From assembly GCA_023700885.1 (NCBI GenBank), contig JAMPYA010000044.1, positions 1-14,232 of the forward strand: a DNA stretch of 14,232 nt, read 5' to 3'. Of the stretch, positions 1-7,355 are shown piece by piece. The DNA comes from Flavobacteriaceae bacterium (GTDB taxonomy: Bacteria; Bacteroidota; Bacteroidia; Flavobacteriales; Flavobacteriaceae). The position numbers and the translations under genes are program-made. Positions within the stretch are counted from its first letter, which is position 1. Each line of letters starts with the position of its first letter. The notes under the pieces are model-generated. The model ran no database searches. It was not told the origin of the DNA and worked only from the letters and a program-made list of their open reading frames with translations.

Positions 1-467
1 GCAAGTATCTGACCTCTTCTCACAATTTCACCAGTAAAATTGACATACAATCTCTCAATTCTACCAGGAATATGAGCAACCTGACTTTGAATTAATCGTT
101 CATCAGCTTGAACTTTACCAAAAAGACGAATTTCTTTTATTGGTTTTTGCTTAGATACTACCGTTGTTAAAACATTAGCTAATTGAACAGCTTCTTTTGT
201 AAAATGAATTTCATTAGGATCCATTGCCTCAACCGAATTTTGGTTTAATAAAATTAAATCCATAGCACATAATGGACATTTTCCTAGTTTGTCCATTCTA
301 ATTTGAGGATGCATAGAACATGTCCAAACTTCAGCTTTAACTTCTGCTTTAGAAGGATTTTTATCGCTTTCATTTGTAGTTGAAGAATGGAAAAATAGCC
401 ATCCTAAAAACAGGCCAAAAACAATAAAAAGGCCATATCGTAAATATTGATTTGAAAATATTTTCAT
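1..467 (-). CDS. cusB: CusB-type periplasmic adaptor of heavy-metal RND efflux pump (C-terminus cut off by window edge)
   Basis: This is the membrane-fusion subunit that links the inner-membrane RND pump to the outer-membrane channel and hands metal to the pump. Only the first 155 codons are inside the window. Visible in order: a hydrophobic N-terminal anchor (about residues 11-27), a polar linker, then a heavy-metal-binding domain with the pattern W-T-C50-S-M52-H53-P and K-C64-P-L-C67-A-M69-D-L. The family norm is C-P-x-C-G-M, so the Gly is Ala here. Next comes the start of the adaptor core (residues 86-155) with the beta/lipoyl-like segment VAHIPGRIERLYV. The start ATG lies 11 bases after the channel gene stop, so it is the last visible gene of the operon. 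The metal-binding domain and neighbours make the family assignment firm; copper/silver specificity is inferred from the CusA residues next door. Confidence 0.92.
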   Translation of the reverse strand, partial: MKIFSNQYLRYGLFIVFGLFLGWLFFHSSTTNESDKNPSKAEVKAEVWTCSMHPQIRMDKLGKCPLCAMDLILLNQNSVEAMDPNEIHFTKEAVQLANVLTTVVSKQKPIKEIRLFGKVQADERLIQSQVAHIPGRIERLYVNFTGEIVRRGQIL

Positions 468-478
468 AATTTTTTATT

Positions 479-1918
479 TTATTGAATTGGTAAATTAGCC
501 ATTAATCGTTGTAATTTTGCAATGGCCGTATTAAAATCTGCAACTGCTTGCACTTGTTTTAATTCATAATCAAGGGTTTGTTGTTGAATACTTAAAAGGT
601 CTGTTAAACTAACGCTTGAAGCCGAAAAACTCTTTATCATAATACTTAATGATTGATTTGCTAAACTAAATTGCTTGCTATAAAGTGCTATTTTTCGTTT
701 TGAATCTTCATAATTTTGAACAGTTTCATAATATTCATTTTTAAGTGAATTAGATGTTGCAACTAACTGATGTTCTGTTGCCGTTTTTAACTTTTCAGCT
801 TCAGTTTGCATTGCTTTATACTTCTTTCTATAAATTGGAAGTGTAACTGTAAGCATTGGCATAATCATATCATTTCCATTCATTTCTGAGTTTGACATCG
901 GATTTTTTTGAATCAAAGAATAATTAAGACCCAATCCAATCATTGGAAAACCCATTTTTGTTACCATTTCACTACGTGCTTCTAATGATTGTTTTTCATA
1001 ATTTAACATTGATAACATCGGATTTTGAACTAAAATACTATCAGCAACAGCCAATAAAGGCAGATTTAGTGTATTAGAATTTATAGTATCAGGAATTTTA
1101 ACAATTTCCTGTTCAGATCTATTTAATAGGGTATTGAATCTAGCAACCACCGTATTTTTTTGATCATTTAATAAAGCAATATCGTTTTCCAAATCACTTA
1201 TTTCAATTTGAATTCTATACAAATCTGTTAGCCCTGAACCACCTGATGAACTCATTGCATTTCCTTGCATACCAGAAGATTGGGTATTTGCTGAGTTGGA
1301 ACTATTAGCGGTATTTCTACTCATTCCTGACATCCCAGAAGAACCCGTTGAAGTTCTTTGAGGTACATTGCTTTGAGTATTAACAGATGACGAAGAATTG
1401 CTCTTTCCACTAATAGAAGCACTTTTAAATTTGATAAGAGAAAGTCGTTCTAGTGAATTTAAAATTTCAAGATTTTTTTGAGATATTATAATTGCCTGAT
1501 TTACTTTATACAAATCAAACCAAGTTTGTTGTGTCTCATAAAGAACTTGTAATTTTGCATCTCGAAATGTTTCATATTTAGCTTTTGCCATTAAACTCAT
1601 TTCATCTTTAGCTGCTTTTAAGGTTCCAAACCAGGGAAACATTTGCATCAATCTAATATCTGCCAATTGATTACCTCCTATTAATTCCATCGGACTTAGA
1701 AAAAATCCGGCACTTAATTCAGGGTCTGGCAAACTCCCAACTTGAGGAACTTTTTGCAAAGCCGCTTCATATTCTGCGTATTTTTGTAAAATAGTTGGAT
1801 TGTTTTTTACTGCAATTTCCAAATAATTTATCAAGGAATCTTTTTCTTGACTCCATGCCATATTAAAACTATAAATCGTTAAAAATAATAGCAGAACTTT
1901 TTTTAATATTTTCATCAT
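479..1918 (-). CDS. cusC: CusC/TolC-family outer-membrane channel of the copper/silver efflux operon
   Basis: This is the outer-membrane exit duct of the tripartite pump. It has a signal peptide (KK at residues 6-7, hydrophobic to about 18, likely cleavage near AWS-Q), then the typical TolC-family features: L-P-D-P-E near residue 63, FPWFGTL near 94, and two long helical OEP repeats. Residues about 166-229 are a Ser/Asn/Gly/Thr-rich low-complexity insert with four Met (196, 199, 217, 222) between the helices of the first repeat. The reading frame is open back to 2008, but that extension overlaps the cusA end and precedes the signal peptide, so it is rejected. Starts at 1927 (ATG) and 1915 are alternatives. 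The gap to the cusA stop is 19 bases, so the genes are probably co-transcribed. Family certain, exact start moderately so. Confidence 0.9.
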   Translation of the reverse strand: MMKILKKVLLLFLTIYSFNMAWSQEKDSLINYLEIAVKNNPTILQKYAEYEAALQKVPQVGSLPDPELSAGFFLSPMELIGGNQLADIRLMQMFPWFGTLKAAKDEMSLMAKAKYETFRDAKLQVLYETQQTWFDLYKVNQAIIISQKNLEILNSLERLSLIKFKSASISGKSNSSSSVNTQSNVPQRTSTGSSGMSGMSRNTANSSNSANTQSSGMQGNAMSSSGGSGLTDLYRIQIEISDLENDIALLNDQKNTVVARFNTLLNRSEQEIVKIPDTINSNTLNLPLLAVADSILVQNPMLSMLNYEKQSLEARSEMVTKMGFPMIGLGLNYSLIQKNPMSNSEMNGNDMIMPMLTVTLPIYRKKYKAMQTEAEKLKTATEHQLVATSNSLKNEYYETVQNYEDSKRKIALYSKQFSLANQSLSIMIKSFSASSVSLTDLLSIQQQTLDYELKQVQAVADFNTAIAKLQRLMANLPIQ

Positions 1919-1937
1919 TCTATACATTTTGAATTGA

Positions 1938-4900
1938 TTAAATTTCGTTTTTAGACTCATTTGTAACTGCCCATTCTCTCCACATTGATTGAAAAAGAGG
2001 GACAACAAATACAGTCATTACCTGTATAATCATACCTCCAAATGTTGGAATTGCCATCGGAATCATAATGTCAGCACCTTTTCCTGTTGATGATAATACC
2101 GGTAATAAAGCAATTACAGCTACTGCTGTTGTCATCATGGCGGGTCTTATTCTTTTTTTGCCTGCTTCAACAACTGCCTCGCGAACCTCATGAACTGTTG
2201 AGGGTCTCTTTTCTTCAAATGTTTGATGAATATAAGTTCCCATCATAACACCATCATCAGTTGCAATACCAAATAAGGCAATAAAACCAACCCAGACAGC
2301 AACACTTAAATTAATAGGATGCATCTGGAACATATCGCGTAGATTGATGCCTGAAATTTCAAAATTTAAAAACCAATCTTGACCATAAAGCCAAATCATA
2401 ATAAATCCTCCTGCAAGGGCTACAAATACACCAGAAAAATGGATTAAAGAAGCGATAATAGTTTTAAATTGGAAATACAACAATAGCAAAATGAGAAGTA
2501 AACTTAATGGAATTACGATGGATAGTCGTTTACTGGCTCTAACTTGTTGTTCATAATTTCCTGCAAACTTATAGGTTACACCTTTAGGCAATTTAAGTTC
2601 ACCAGAAGCAATTTTTTTATCTAATATTTTTGTAGCATCTTCAACAACATCAACTTCGGCTTTTCCTTCTATTTTATCAAATATAACATAACCTAATAAA
2701 AATGTATTTTCACTACGAATCATTTGAGCATCTTTGGTATATGAAATATCAGCAATTTCTTCTAAAGGAATCTGAACTCCATTCATTGCCGGAATCAAAA
2801 TTCGTTTTAAATCTTCAGGATTATCTCTTAATTCTCTGGCATATCTCACTCTAATGGGAAAACGCTCACGCCCTTCTACTGAATTGGATAATGACATACC
2901 ACCCACGGCAACTTGCAACACCTCTTGCACATCGCTAACACTCATGCCATAACGAGCCATTGCATCACGATTGAGTTTTATTTCTAAATAAGGCGCACCA
3001 ACCGCTCTATCATAAAACACTGTAGAAGCTTTTACAGTTGTTACGTCTTTTAATGCTTTTTCAAATTGCAATCCTGCTTCTTCAATACTTTTAAGATCAG
3101 GTCCGTAAATTTTTAAACCCATAGGAGCTCTCATACCTGTTGAAAGCATTACTAAACGCGCCTCAATTGGCTGTAATTTAGGAGCTGATGTTAAACCCGG
3201 AATATTAGTTACTTTTACAATTTCATTCCAAATATCATTCGGATTTTTAATTTCAGGTCTCCACTGTCGGAAATATTCACCATTTAGGTCTGGAATAAGA
3301 CTGTCTTTCGGAATCAATCTAAATTCCTCTTTATAAGGATTGTATTTTTTACCATTTTTCAAGATAAAACTATCGTCCTTATCTACTTTAAATTGTTGTT
3401 TATGGCCATCTTCATCTAATATATACTCTGATCGATAATTGATGGTATTTTCAAACATTTGTACCGGCGCAGGGTCGAGGGCAGAATTTACGCGACCCCA
3501 TTTTCCAACGGCCACTTCAACTTCAGGAATAACATTTAACCTTTTATCGAGTGTTTTAATATATTCCAAGTTTTTTTCGATACTGGTATGTGGCATACTT
3601 GTAGGCATCAGCAAAAATGAACCTTCGTTGAGTGATGGCATAAATTCTTTACCAAGACCTGGAAACTTATTAACACTAGCTTCCCAAAATTTAGTTTTTT
3701 TAATGGTATTCCAACCTAATTTCTCAAAACCAGAACCAACAAAACCAAAGGTTTTATCAAAACCTATCCATATTAAGATTCCAAATAAAAGTGTAAATGC
3801 AGGAAGTAATAAAAACTTCTTTTTATTGATTAATGCCCATCTTAAAATAGGTTCGTAATAATAAACCATCGACATCAAAGCGGCAAGAATCACAAAAACA
3901 ATTCCAGCTACAAAGAAAAAATTTACAAACAAACTGTTATGTGCTCCTAAAGGCAACCATTCTTTCGATAAGAAAAACAGGGCTACTAAAACAGTGATAG
4001 CTACATTAATGTAATTGGTATATTCCTTTTTATTTTCTGACCAACGACTTGCATATAAATTATTGATTCCAATCGCAATTAGTGCTAAAGCTGGCCATGA
4101 AAACCATATTAGAAAAATTAATAATCCTGAACCAATTAAAATTCCATTCCAAACTTTCTTTATTTTTTTTCCATCAAATTTGATATTAAATAAAATATGA
4201 ACCAAGGTTGGCAAAACTACAATTCCGAGTACTAAAGCTGCAATCAACGCAAAGGTTTTGGTTAAAGCAAGTGGATGGAACAATTTACCTTCTGCGGCTT
4301 CCATAGCAAATACCGGTAAAAAACTAACAATAGTAGTAGCCATAGAGGTTACTACAGCATCTCTAACTTCTGTTGTTGCATTGTAAACAACTTTCATTAA
4401 CTCTTTTCCGCGAATTCCCTTATTTTCGGGCATTTCTAAATGTCGGAGTATATTTTCAACATCGATAATCCCTACATCGACCATAACTCCGATAGCAATA
4501 GCAATTCCAGAAAGTGCCACAACGTTGGCATCTACACCAAAAAAACGCATCATAATAAAGGTCATCAAAACTCCAATTGGAAGTAATCCAGCCACAATAA
4601 ATGATGCTTTTAAATTCATAACAAGTATGATAATTACGATAATACTAATCAGAATTTCATGTGATAGAGCCGATTCAAGCGTTCCTATAGTTTCTTTAAT
4701 TAGGCCAGTTCTATCATAAAAGGGAACGATGGTAACTTTAGAAACAGTGCCATCAGCTAATGTTTTTTGAGGCAACCCAGCTTCTAACTCCTTAATTTTT
4801 TCTTTTACATTATCGATTACATCCATCGGATTAGAACCATAGCGAGCTACTACAACCGCACCAACAGCTTCAACACCAGATTTATCTAAACCACCTCGTC

Positions 4901-5768
4901 TAGTAGCTGGTCCAAAAGATACTTTTGAAACATCTTTTATACGAACAGGCACATTATTTCTGACTGTTATCACTGAATTTTCTAGGTCGCTCAGGTTTTT
5001 AACATACCCTAATCCTCTAATAATATATTCAACACTATTCAATTCTATTGTTTCAGCTCCAATGTCCAAATTGCTTTTACTAACAGCACTCATGACATCC
5101 ATTACTGAAACATTGTAAGCTTTAAGTGCTTCAGGATTTAAATCAATTTGATATTCTTTAACGAATCCTCCAACAGAGGCCACTTCTGAAACACCTTTTG
5201 CTGTTGCTAATCCATATTTAACATAAAAATCTTGGATTGTTCTTAATTCTTGAGGATTCCAACCTCCGTTGGGCTCCCCTGTTTTTGGGTTTCGGCCTTC
5301 AAGTGTGTACCAATAAATTTGTCCTAATGCAGTTGCATCAGGTCCTAAGGCCGGCTGAACACCTTGTGGTAAAGTACCTGTGGGTAATGAATTTAGTTTT
5401 TCTAATATTCGAGATCTACTCCAATAAAACTCTACATCATCATCAAAAATGATATATATAAAAGACATTCCAAACATGGATGTACTTCTAATAGTTTCAA
5501 CTCCTGGTATTCCTAATAAAGCTGTTGTAAGTGGATATGTGATTTGATCTTGTATATCTTTAGGAGATCGGCCCATCCATTCTGTTGCAACAATTTGTTG
5601 ATTATCACCTATATCTGGAATAGCATCAACGGGAATAGGATCTCTTGGCAAAAAGCCTGTATTTGTATTGAAAGGCATAGTTACCATTCCGTAAACAACA
5701 AAAGTTATCAGGAATATAAAGGTAATGAGCCTATTTTCGAGAAAATATTTTACAAGTTTATTAAACAT
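1938..5768 (-). CDS. cusA: CusA-type heavy-metal RND efflux pump, inner-membrane permease (enlarged, 1276 aa)
   Basis: This is a proton-driven RND transporter of the heavy-metal (HME) class that expels metal from cytoplasm or periplasm through the CusB-CusC path. Visible: TM1 near residues 12-30, the porter motif ending in ALGPDATALGQIYWY (140-154), TM4 with VDVGIIDVEN (430-439), TM8 near 1082-1100, and the C-terminal TM block to 1262. By alignment from memory to E. coli CusA, M721, M771 and M874 match the copper-binding M573, M623 and M672; E715, D765, E773 and R871 match E567, D617, E625 and R669. This favours Cu(I)/Ag(I). The protein is about 230 residues longer than E. coli CusA: extra hydrophobic stretches at about 535-640, an insert at about 777-846, and about 20 residues at 1130-1150. 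In the proton relay D431 is kept, E939 becomes D1171, and K984 appears as A1210. Confidence 0.95.
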   Translation of the reverse strand: MFNKLVKYFLENRLITFIFLITFVVYGMVTMPFNTNTGFLPRDPIPVDAIPDIGDNQQIVATEWMGRSPKDIQDQITYPLTTALLGIPGVETIRSTSMFGMSFIYIIFDDDVEFYWSRSRILEKLNSLPTGTLPQGVQPALGPDATALGQIYWYTLEGRNPKTGEPNGGWNPQELRTIQDFYVKYGLATAKGVSEVASVGGFVKEYQIDLNPEALKAYNVSVMDVMSAVSKSNLDIGAETIELNSVEYIIRGLGYVKNLSDLENSVITVRNNVPVRIKDVSKVSFGPATRRGGLDKSGVEAVGAVVVARYGSNPMDVIDNVKEKIKELEAGLPQKTLADGTVSKVTIVPFYDRTGLIKETIGTLESALSHEILISIIVIIILVMNLKASFIVAGLLPIGVLMTFIMMRFFGVDANVVALSGIAIAIGVMVDVGIIDVENILRHLEMPENKGIRGKELMKVVYNATTEVRDAVVTSMATTIVSFLPVFAMEAAEGKLFHPLALTKTFALIAALVLGIVVLPTLVHILFNIKFDGKKIKKVWNGILIGSGLLIFLIWFSWPALALIAIGINNLYASRWSENKKEYTNYINVAITVLVALFFLSKEWLPLGAHNSLFVNFFFVAGIVFVILAALMSMVYYYEPILRWALINKKKFLLLPAFTLLFGILIWIGFDKTFGFVGSGFEKLGWNTIKKTKFWEASVNKFPGLGKEFMPSLNEGSFLLMPTSMPHTSIEKNLEYIKTLDKRLNVIPEVEVAVGKWGRVNSALDPAPVQMFENTINYRSEYILDEDGHKQQFKVDKDDSFILKNGKKYNPYKEEFRLIPKDSLIPDLNGEYFRQWRPEIKNPNDIWNEIVKVTNIPGLTSAPKLQPIEARLVMLSTGMRAPMGLKIYGPDLKSIEEAGLQFEKALKDVTTVKASTVFYDRAVGAPYLEIKLNRDAMARYGMSVSDVQEVLQVAVGGMSLSNSVEGRERFPIRVRYARELRDNPEDLKRILIPAMNGVQIPLEEIADISYTKDAQMIRSENTFLLGYVIFDKIEGKAEVDVVEDATKILDKKIASGELKLPKGVTYKFAGNYEQQVRASKRLSIVIPLSLLLILLLLYFQFKTIIASLIHFSGVFVALAGGFIMIWLYGQDWFLNFEISGINLRDMFQMHPINLSVAVWVGFIALFGIATDDGVMMGTYIHQTFEEKRPSTVHEVREAVVEAGKKRIRPAMMTTAVAVIALLPVLSSTGKGADIMIPMAIPTFGGMIIQVMTVFVVPLFQSMWREWAVTNESKNEI

Positions 5769-5854
5769 TTTTTTGATTTTAAGTAATTAAACCATTGATT
5801 AAAAATACAATATCATTTTCAGATTTTGTATTAAAATAAATTATGATTTTAAAA

Positions 5855-6280
5855 TCAAATCAAAAATGTTTGATGTAATATAGAAATATTCGTGACTAAA
5901 ATTGGTGGAGAATAATTTTTAAAAGGAATGATGTTTTCTTGTAATCCTTCAAATAATTTAACTGATATTTCAAGTGGTTTTACAAATTCTACTTTTTGTA
6001 TATTCATAGATTTAGCAGTTTTTTCTACTACTAAATTACTTTGAACTATTTGAGTTAAATCTTTACAACAAGTTTGCTTATTAAAACTTAAGGATTTATG
6101 AGAATACAATTCGCAATCATCCATTTCCATCGTTGGAGCACATTTTTCAGAATCACCAAAAACAGCTATATCAGTAATTTCACCACCACATTCATGCTTT
6201 TCAACAGCAAAAGAAACTGTTGAAAACACTAGTATTAGTGATAAAAATGAAGCTAATATTTTAATACTTACTTGTTTCAT
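5855..6280 (-). CDS. Small exported Cys-rich protein, HYC_CC_PP type, first gene of the efflux operon
   Basis: A 141-residue protein with a clear signal peptide (K2, K7, hydrophobic core 8-24, likely cleavage after SFA25). The mature part has H29-x-C31-G-G, further C47 and C56, the adjacent pair C71-C72, then Y123-S-P125-P126 and the C-terminal end HQTFLI. This order of H..C, CC and PP matches, from memory, the Bacteroidota HYC_CC_PP family, whose function is not known to me. The His, Cys and Met residues (MEMDDC at 51-56) could bind metal in the periplasm, but this is inference. It lies 86 bases upstream of cusA on the same strand, with a -7 box 7 bases before its ATG and no recognisable separate promoter for cusA, so it probably leads the operon. 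Sensor, chaperone or assembly roles are all possible. Confidence 0.8.
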   Translation of the reverse strand: MKQVSIKILASFLSLILVFSTVSFAVEKHECGGEITDIAVFGDSEKCAPTMEMDDCELYSHKSLSFNKQTCCKDLTQIVQSNLVVEKTAKSMNIQKVEFVKPLEISVKLFEGLQENIIPFKNYSPPILVTNISILHQTFLI

Positions 6281-6287
6281 TGAGCTA

Positions 6288-6295
6288 CAAAGTTA
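6288..6295 (-). promoter_or_regulatory. Bacteroidota -7 promoter element for the metal-efflux operon
   Basis: On the minus strand this reads TAACTTTG, a perfect TAnnTTTG element, ending 7 bases before the ATG of the HYC_CC_PP-type gene. The transcript would therefore be leaderless or almost so. No exact TTG -33 element is seen at the usual spacing; the nearest TTG is only 8 bases upstream, so strength or activator dependence cannot be judged. Confidence 0.6.
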
Positions 6296-6335
6296 CTTTT
6301 TTTCAATATAAAATCATTAAAATAAAGTTAAAAAT

Positions 6336-6767
6336 TTAATTATCAATTAATTTTTGATAATAAAAAGCAGGTAAAAGCAACAAAAGAAGTATTGGTTGTA
6401 TTAAAAATCTTCTAACATAAAATAACAAGAGATAATTTTCTTTTTCATAATTCTCAATAAAAAGATAAAAAGGAATTATAAAAACAAAAAAACCTATTAT
6501 AAAAACCCAAACAGAAAAATTTATGAAATCCTTTCTTTTAAAAAGCATATAAATAATCGCTAAAGAAACAATTGAGTTAAGTGTATATCTATATATAATA
6601 TTGATTGATAATTTTATTATATCAAAATCCGGCAATGAATTACTTAAATAATCATGTTTATAAAAGAGTATTAATGGATCATAAAATATTTCAGCAGAAA
6701 AACTTCTTATAATTGCCAGAAAAGCAACAAGAATTACAATTATTAATATTTGAAATATTCGTTTCAT
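6336..6767 (-). CDS. Exosortase F-associated membrane protein
   Basis: A 143-residue integral membrane protein with four predicted membrane segments (about 3-21, 52-76, 83-104 and 112-134). Family-like marks are R21 directly after the first segment, F28-Y-D-P-L, R60-Y-x-L-N64 in the second segment, and F84-S. These, the size and the position beside xrtF match the flavobacterial exosortase F-associated family. Its ATG overlaps the xrtF stop in the sequence ATGA (4 bases), which indicates translational coupling and a shared complex or pathway in the inner membrane. Its biochemical role is unknown; stabilising the exosortase or presenting substrates are guesses. Assigned on neighbour plus recalled motif, with no catalytic residues to confirm. 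Confidence 0.83.
   Translation of the reverse strand: MKRIFQILIIVILVAFLAIIRSFSAEIFYDPLILFYKHDYLSNSLPDFDIIKLSINIIYRYTLNSIVSLAIIYMLFKRKDFINFSVWVFIIGFFVFIIPFYLFIENYEKENYLLLFYVRRFLIQPILLLLLLPAFYYQKLIDN
6339..6361 (-). terminator. AT-only hairpin at the end of the xrtF unit, possible weak terminator
   Basis: The minus strand has an 8-base perfect stem (ATTATCAA / TTGATAAT) with a 7-base loop, covering the last codons and reaching the stop of the exosortase F-associated gene; a short T-rich stretch follows. The stem contains only two G-C pairs, so termination is uncertain, but the place fits separation from the metal operon promoter just downstream. Confidence 0.3.
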
Positions 6768-7303
6768 TTTTGATACTTCGGCAAAAAATAATTAATCCAG
6801 ATTACCCATAATAAAAAGGTAGTTCCATAAATAATAAGAGGAAATATTATTTGATGTAGGAAATTACTATAAGCAGGAAATTGATACATTATAAATGCAA
6901 TAAATGCAATTCTAAAAACATTTATGATATAAATTACGAAACTTCCGGCTAAAATATATACTGTTGTAACTTTAAAATTACTAGAAAATGAGATGATAAA
7001 AGCAATAAATAATATCATAACACTCATAGAATTACATCCTTCTACAATTCTAGCAACAAATTTATCCTCTACAAAAAGTCTAAAAGACAATTCACCAAGG
7101 CTTTGATCTGTAAAAGATTTAACTTTAAAAAATTGTAATAAATCTACAGTTTGCTCGGCTACTTTTTGAGTTATTGGATCACATACAAATTGATTTTCAC
7201 TTTCTTGAGTAGCATTTAAAAAAGCAACATACAAAAAAACCATAATTCCGTATGAACCCAAAAACTTGAGTAAGAATAATATTATTTTTTTGTATTTTTT
7301 CAA
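6764..7303 (-). CDS. xrtF: Exosortase family protein XrtF (TTG start)
   Basis: Exosortases are inner-membrane Cys transpeptidases thought to cut and re-attach exported proteins with C-terminal sorting tails. At 179 residues this has the expected catalytic set: C90 in the E-G-C-N-S-M-S-V motif, R131 in N-V-F-R-I-A-F, and H150 in L-H-Q-I-I-F-P, each at the edge of a membrane segment. Hydrophobic segments lie at about 8-28, 92-107, 112-138 and 152-172. The short size and partner gene identify XrtF of Flavobacteria. The start is TTG at 7303: no in-frame ATG exists between it and an upstream in-frame TAG, and the next ATG (codon 21) would remove most of the first helix. No PEP-CTERM-like target is visible in this window. 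Confidence 0.88.
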   Translation of the reverse strand: MKKYKKIILFLLKFLGSYGIMVFLYVAFLNATQESENQFVCDPITQKVAEQTVDLLQFFKVKSFTDQSLGELSFRLFVEDKFVARIVEGCNSMSVMILFIAFIISFSSNFKVTTVYILAGSFVIYIINVFRIAFIAFIMYQFPAYSNFLHQIIFPLIIYGTTFLLWVIWINYFLPKYQK

Positions 7304-7323
7304 TCTAAAGAATCTTAAATTTG
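7289..7323 (+). promoter_or_regulatory. Promoter for the GAF-protein gene, lying inside the start of xrtF
   Basis: TTTG at 7289-7292 and a perfect TAnnTTTG (TAAATTTG) at 7316-7323 are separated by 23 bases, at the long end of the accepted Bacteroidota spacing. The -7 box ends 32 bases before the ATG at 7356. The -33 part overlaps the first codons of the divergent xrtF, so transcription in the two directions may interfere. Confidence 0.6.
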
Positions 7324-7355
7324 TAACCTAATTTTCTATAAAAATAAATAAACTG

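Noticed and set aside
1919..2008. N-terminal extension of the channel protein overlapping the end of cusA
   Set aside because: It is the antisense-free same-strand overlap of the cusA C-terminus in another frame; it would bury the signal peptide 30 residues inside the protein.
3439..5786. Plus-strand open frames of 61-139 codons inside cusA
   Set aside because: They run antisense to a long conserved gene, have no family resemblance, and show translation typical of shadow frames.
5769..5854. Separate promoter or small RNA between the HYC_CC_PP-type gene and cusA
   Set aside because: No TAnnTTTG element in the minus-strand direction and no stable structure seen; read-through from upstream is simpler.
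5845..5856. 12-base palindrome GATTTTAAAATC at the end of the HYC_CC_PP-type gene, as a terminator
   Set aside because: No loop or T-run, almost all A/T, and termination here would separate the gene from cusA, which has no recognisable promoter of its own.
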